Assembly: GCA_011620245.1 (NCBI GenBank)
Contig: WOZN01000104.1
Span: 1 to 7,532 of the forward strand
DNA: 7,532 nt
Direction of reading: 5' to 3'
Source of the DNA: Acidovorax sp.
GTDB lineage: Bacteria > Pseudomonadota > Gammaproteobacteria > Burkholderiales > Burkholderiaceae_C
Below are positions 6,164-7,532 of the stretch, piece by piece. The notes under the pieces were generated by a model. That model was not told the origin of the DNA. It did not search any database and saw only the letters and a list, made by a program, of their open reading frames with translations. The position numbers and the translations under genes are program-made. Positions within the stretch are counted from its first letter, which is position 1. Each line of letters begins with the position of its first letter.

Positions 6164-7532
6164 ATGAGCCACGCCCCCCAGAAAATCTTTCGCATTCGCC
6201 GCGACTACAACGCCTGGGTGGCCAACGAGACAATGGAGGATTACGCGCTGCGCTACACGCCGCACAGCGCACGCAAGTGGAGCGAGTTCCAGGTTGCGAA
6301 CACGGCTTTTGGGAGCATTTCGTTTCTGGCGCTGGAGGCCATTGGCGGGGCGATTGCGTTGAACTACGGTTTCAGCAACGCCCTGTGGGCCATTGTGGTG
6401 ATGGGGCTGATCACTTTTCTGACAGGTTTGCCGATTGCGGTTTACGCCGCCCGCCACGGCCTGGACATGGATTTGCTCACGCGCGGCGCAGGTTTTGGCT
6501 ACCTCGGCTCCACGGTGACTTCGCTGATTTACGCCTCGTTCACCTTCATTTTCTTCGCGCTGGAGGCCGCCATCATGGCGCAGGCGCTGCACATGGCTGC
6601 GGGTTGGCCCATGGTGTGGTGCTATATGTTGTCGTCGCTGGTCGTCATTCCGCTGGTGCTGTATGGCATCACCCTGATTTCGCGCCTGCAGACCTGGACC
6701 CAGCCCCTCTGGGCCTTTTTGTTGCTCTGGCCTTTTGTGTGGATGGCCGTGCAAAGGCCCGAGCTGTATGGGCAGTTCACCCAAATGTCGGGGGTGCGCT
6801 CGGGTAGCAATGCTTTTGATCCGCTGATGTTCGGCGCGGCATCGGCCGTGGCGTTCTCGCTGGTGGTGCAGATTGGTGAGCAGGTGGATTTCTTGCGCTT
6901 CATGCCCGAGCGCACGGCCGCGAACCGCTGGCGGTGGTGGGCGGGGGTTTTGGTGGCGGGCCCCGGCTGGATCGGGCTGGGCATGCTGAAAATGCTCGGC
7001 GGTGCGCTGCTGGCCTTTTTGGCAATCCAGTACGGGGCCACCGCGGAGCAGGCGGCACAGCCCACGCGCATGTATCTGGCGGGCTATACCTTGTCGCTGG
7101 GAAACGGTTCGCAAGACCATGCAAGCCTGGCGGTCTGGGTGACGTTGGCGTTCGTTGTGATCTCGCAGGTCAAGATCAACGTGACCAATGCGTACGCGGG
7201 CTCCCTGGCCTGGTCCAATTTTTTTGCCCGGCTCACGCACAGCCATCCGGGGCGCGTGGTGTGGCTGGTGTTCAACGTGGTGATTGCCATGCTGCTCATG
7301 ACCCTGGGGGTTTTTGGTGCCCTGGAGATGGTGCTGGCTTTGTTCAGCAACGTGGCCGTGGCCTGGATTGGTGCGGTGGTGGCCGATTTGGTCATCAACA
7401 AGCCGCTGGGCTTGAGCCCCCGGCAGTTGGAGTTTCGCCGCGCTTATTTGTACGACCTCAACCCGGTGGGTTTGGGGGCCATGTTGTTGGCGGTGGCGCT
7501 GGCGTTCACGGCCTATTCCGGTGTTCTGGGCC
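6164..7532 (+). CDS. NCS1-family (cytosine/purine/allantoin permease-like) membrane protein, possibly the sensor part of a histidine kinase; C-terminus cut off
   Basis: The frame is open for 456 complete codons to the right edge. About eleven hydrophobic segments are visible (near 44-64, 70-96, 115-142, 150-170, 178-196, 222-242, 258-290, 322-346, 365-384, 388-410, 434-456), fitting the 12-helix LeuT-like NCS1 fold. Family-like blocks are EQVDFLRFMP (239-248) after helix 6 and INVTNAYAGSLAW (338-350) on helix 8, the region carrying the conserved Asn of NCS1 substrate sites. The ATG is the only candidate start: no ATG, GTG or TTG lies between it and the in-frame stop at 6095; its SD is weak. 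CodB is about 420 residues and Mhp1/PucI about 490. The conserved-looking N-terminus (NETMEDYALRYTP, RKWSEFQVANTAFG) reminds me of transporter-like N-termini of hybrid histidine kinases in Burkholderiales, so it may be a sensor rather than, or as well as, a transporter. NCS1 fold is firm; function is not. Confidence 0.85.
   Translation, partial: MSHAPQKIFRIRRDYNAWVANETMEDYALRYTPHSARKWSEFQVANTAFGSISFLALEAIGGAIALNYGFSNALWAIVVMGLITFLTGLPIAVYAARHGLDMDLLTRGAGFGYLGSTVTSLIYASFTFIFFALEAAIMAQALHMAAGWPMVWCYMLSSLVVIPLVLYGITLISRLQTWTQPLWAFLLLWPFVWMAVQRPELYGQFTQMSGVRSGSNAFDPLMFGAASAVAFSLVVQIGEQVDFLRFMPERTAANRWRWWAGVLVAGPGWIGLGMLKMLGGALLAFLAIQYGATAEQAAQPTRMYLAGYTLSLGNGSQDHASLAVWVTLAFVVISQVKINVTNAYAGSLAWSNFFARLTHSHPGRVVWLVFNVVIAMLLMTLGVFGALEMVLALFSNVAVAWIGAVVADLVINKPLGLSPRQLEFRRAYLYDLNPVGLGAMLLAVALAFTAYSGVLG

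Noticed and set aside
5929..6195. N-terminal extension of UrtA up to an upstream start
   Set aside because: It would cross the whole control region, overlap the divergent gene and place the signal peptide internally; the ATG at 5928 has a strong SD.
6062..7246. A 394-codon minus-strand open frame opposite the NCS1-like gene
   Set aside because: Arg/Gln/His-rich composition with no domain, opposite a clear membrane protein.
1..7532. CRISPR array, tRNA, insertion sequence or integration site
   Set aside because: No spaced direct repeats, cloverleaf, transposase motif or terminal inverted repeats were seen; the window is filled by ordinary genes of uniform composition.

Overview
The window looks like chromosomal DNA from a betaproteobacterium, most probably a Comamonadaceae member of the Acidovorax/Delftia/Comamonas type. 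The evidence is high GC, strong G/C bias at third codon positions, compact operon spacing and the proteins themselves; no rRNA or phylogenetic marker is present, so the placement is an inference.

Layout. Positions 1-5928 hold one long minus-strand gene train. In transcription order it is urtA (4642-5928, periplasmic binding protein), urtB (3649-4563) and urtC (2421-3617) (two membrane permeases), urtD (1650-2393) and urtE (935-1624) (two ATPases), then fmdA (885 down to the left edge, formamidase, 3' end missing). Gaps are 25-78 bp with no convincing intrinsic terminator, so the genes are probably one operon. Positions 5929-6163 are a divergent control region, unusually rich in dyad symmetries. 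From 6164 to the right edge, on the plus strand, is the N-terminal part of an NCS1-type (cytosine/purine/allantoin permease-like) membrane protein that is still open at the edge.

How it fits together. The five urt genes make a complete HAAT-family ABC importer annotated for urea. The gene after it encodes a formamidase that cleaves formamide and related short-chain amides to ammonia and the acid. This order resembles the amide-induced fmd cluster of Methylophilus methylotrophus, so the importer may carry short-chain amides as well as, or instead of, urea. The cluster is best read as a nitrogen-scavenging unit. The divergent NCS1-like protein may be a second transporter or, as its sequence suggests to me, the membrane sensor half of a larger transporter-histidine kinase fusion controlling the operon; the window ends before this can be decided.

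The non-coding points most worth a second look are the urtA leader with mutually exclusive hairpins, four dyads between the divergent genes, a perfect 10-bp G+C hairpin between urtA and urtB, and a palindrome that overlaps the urtE ribosome-binding site.
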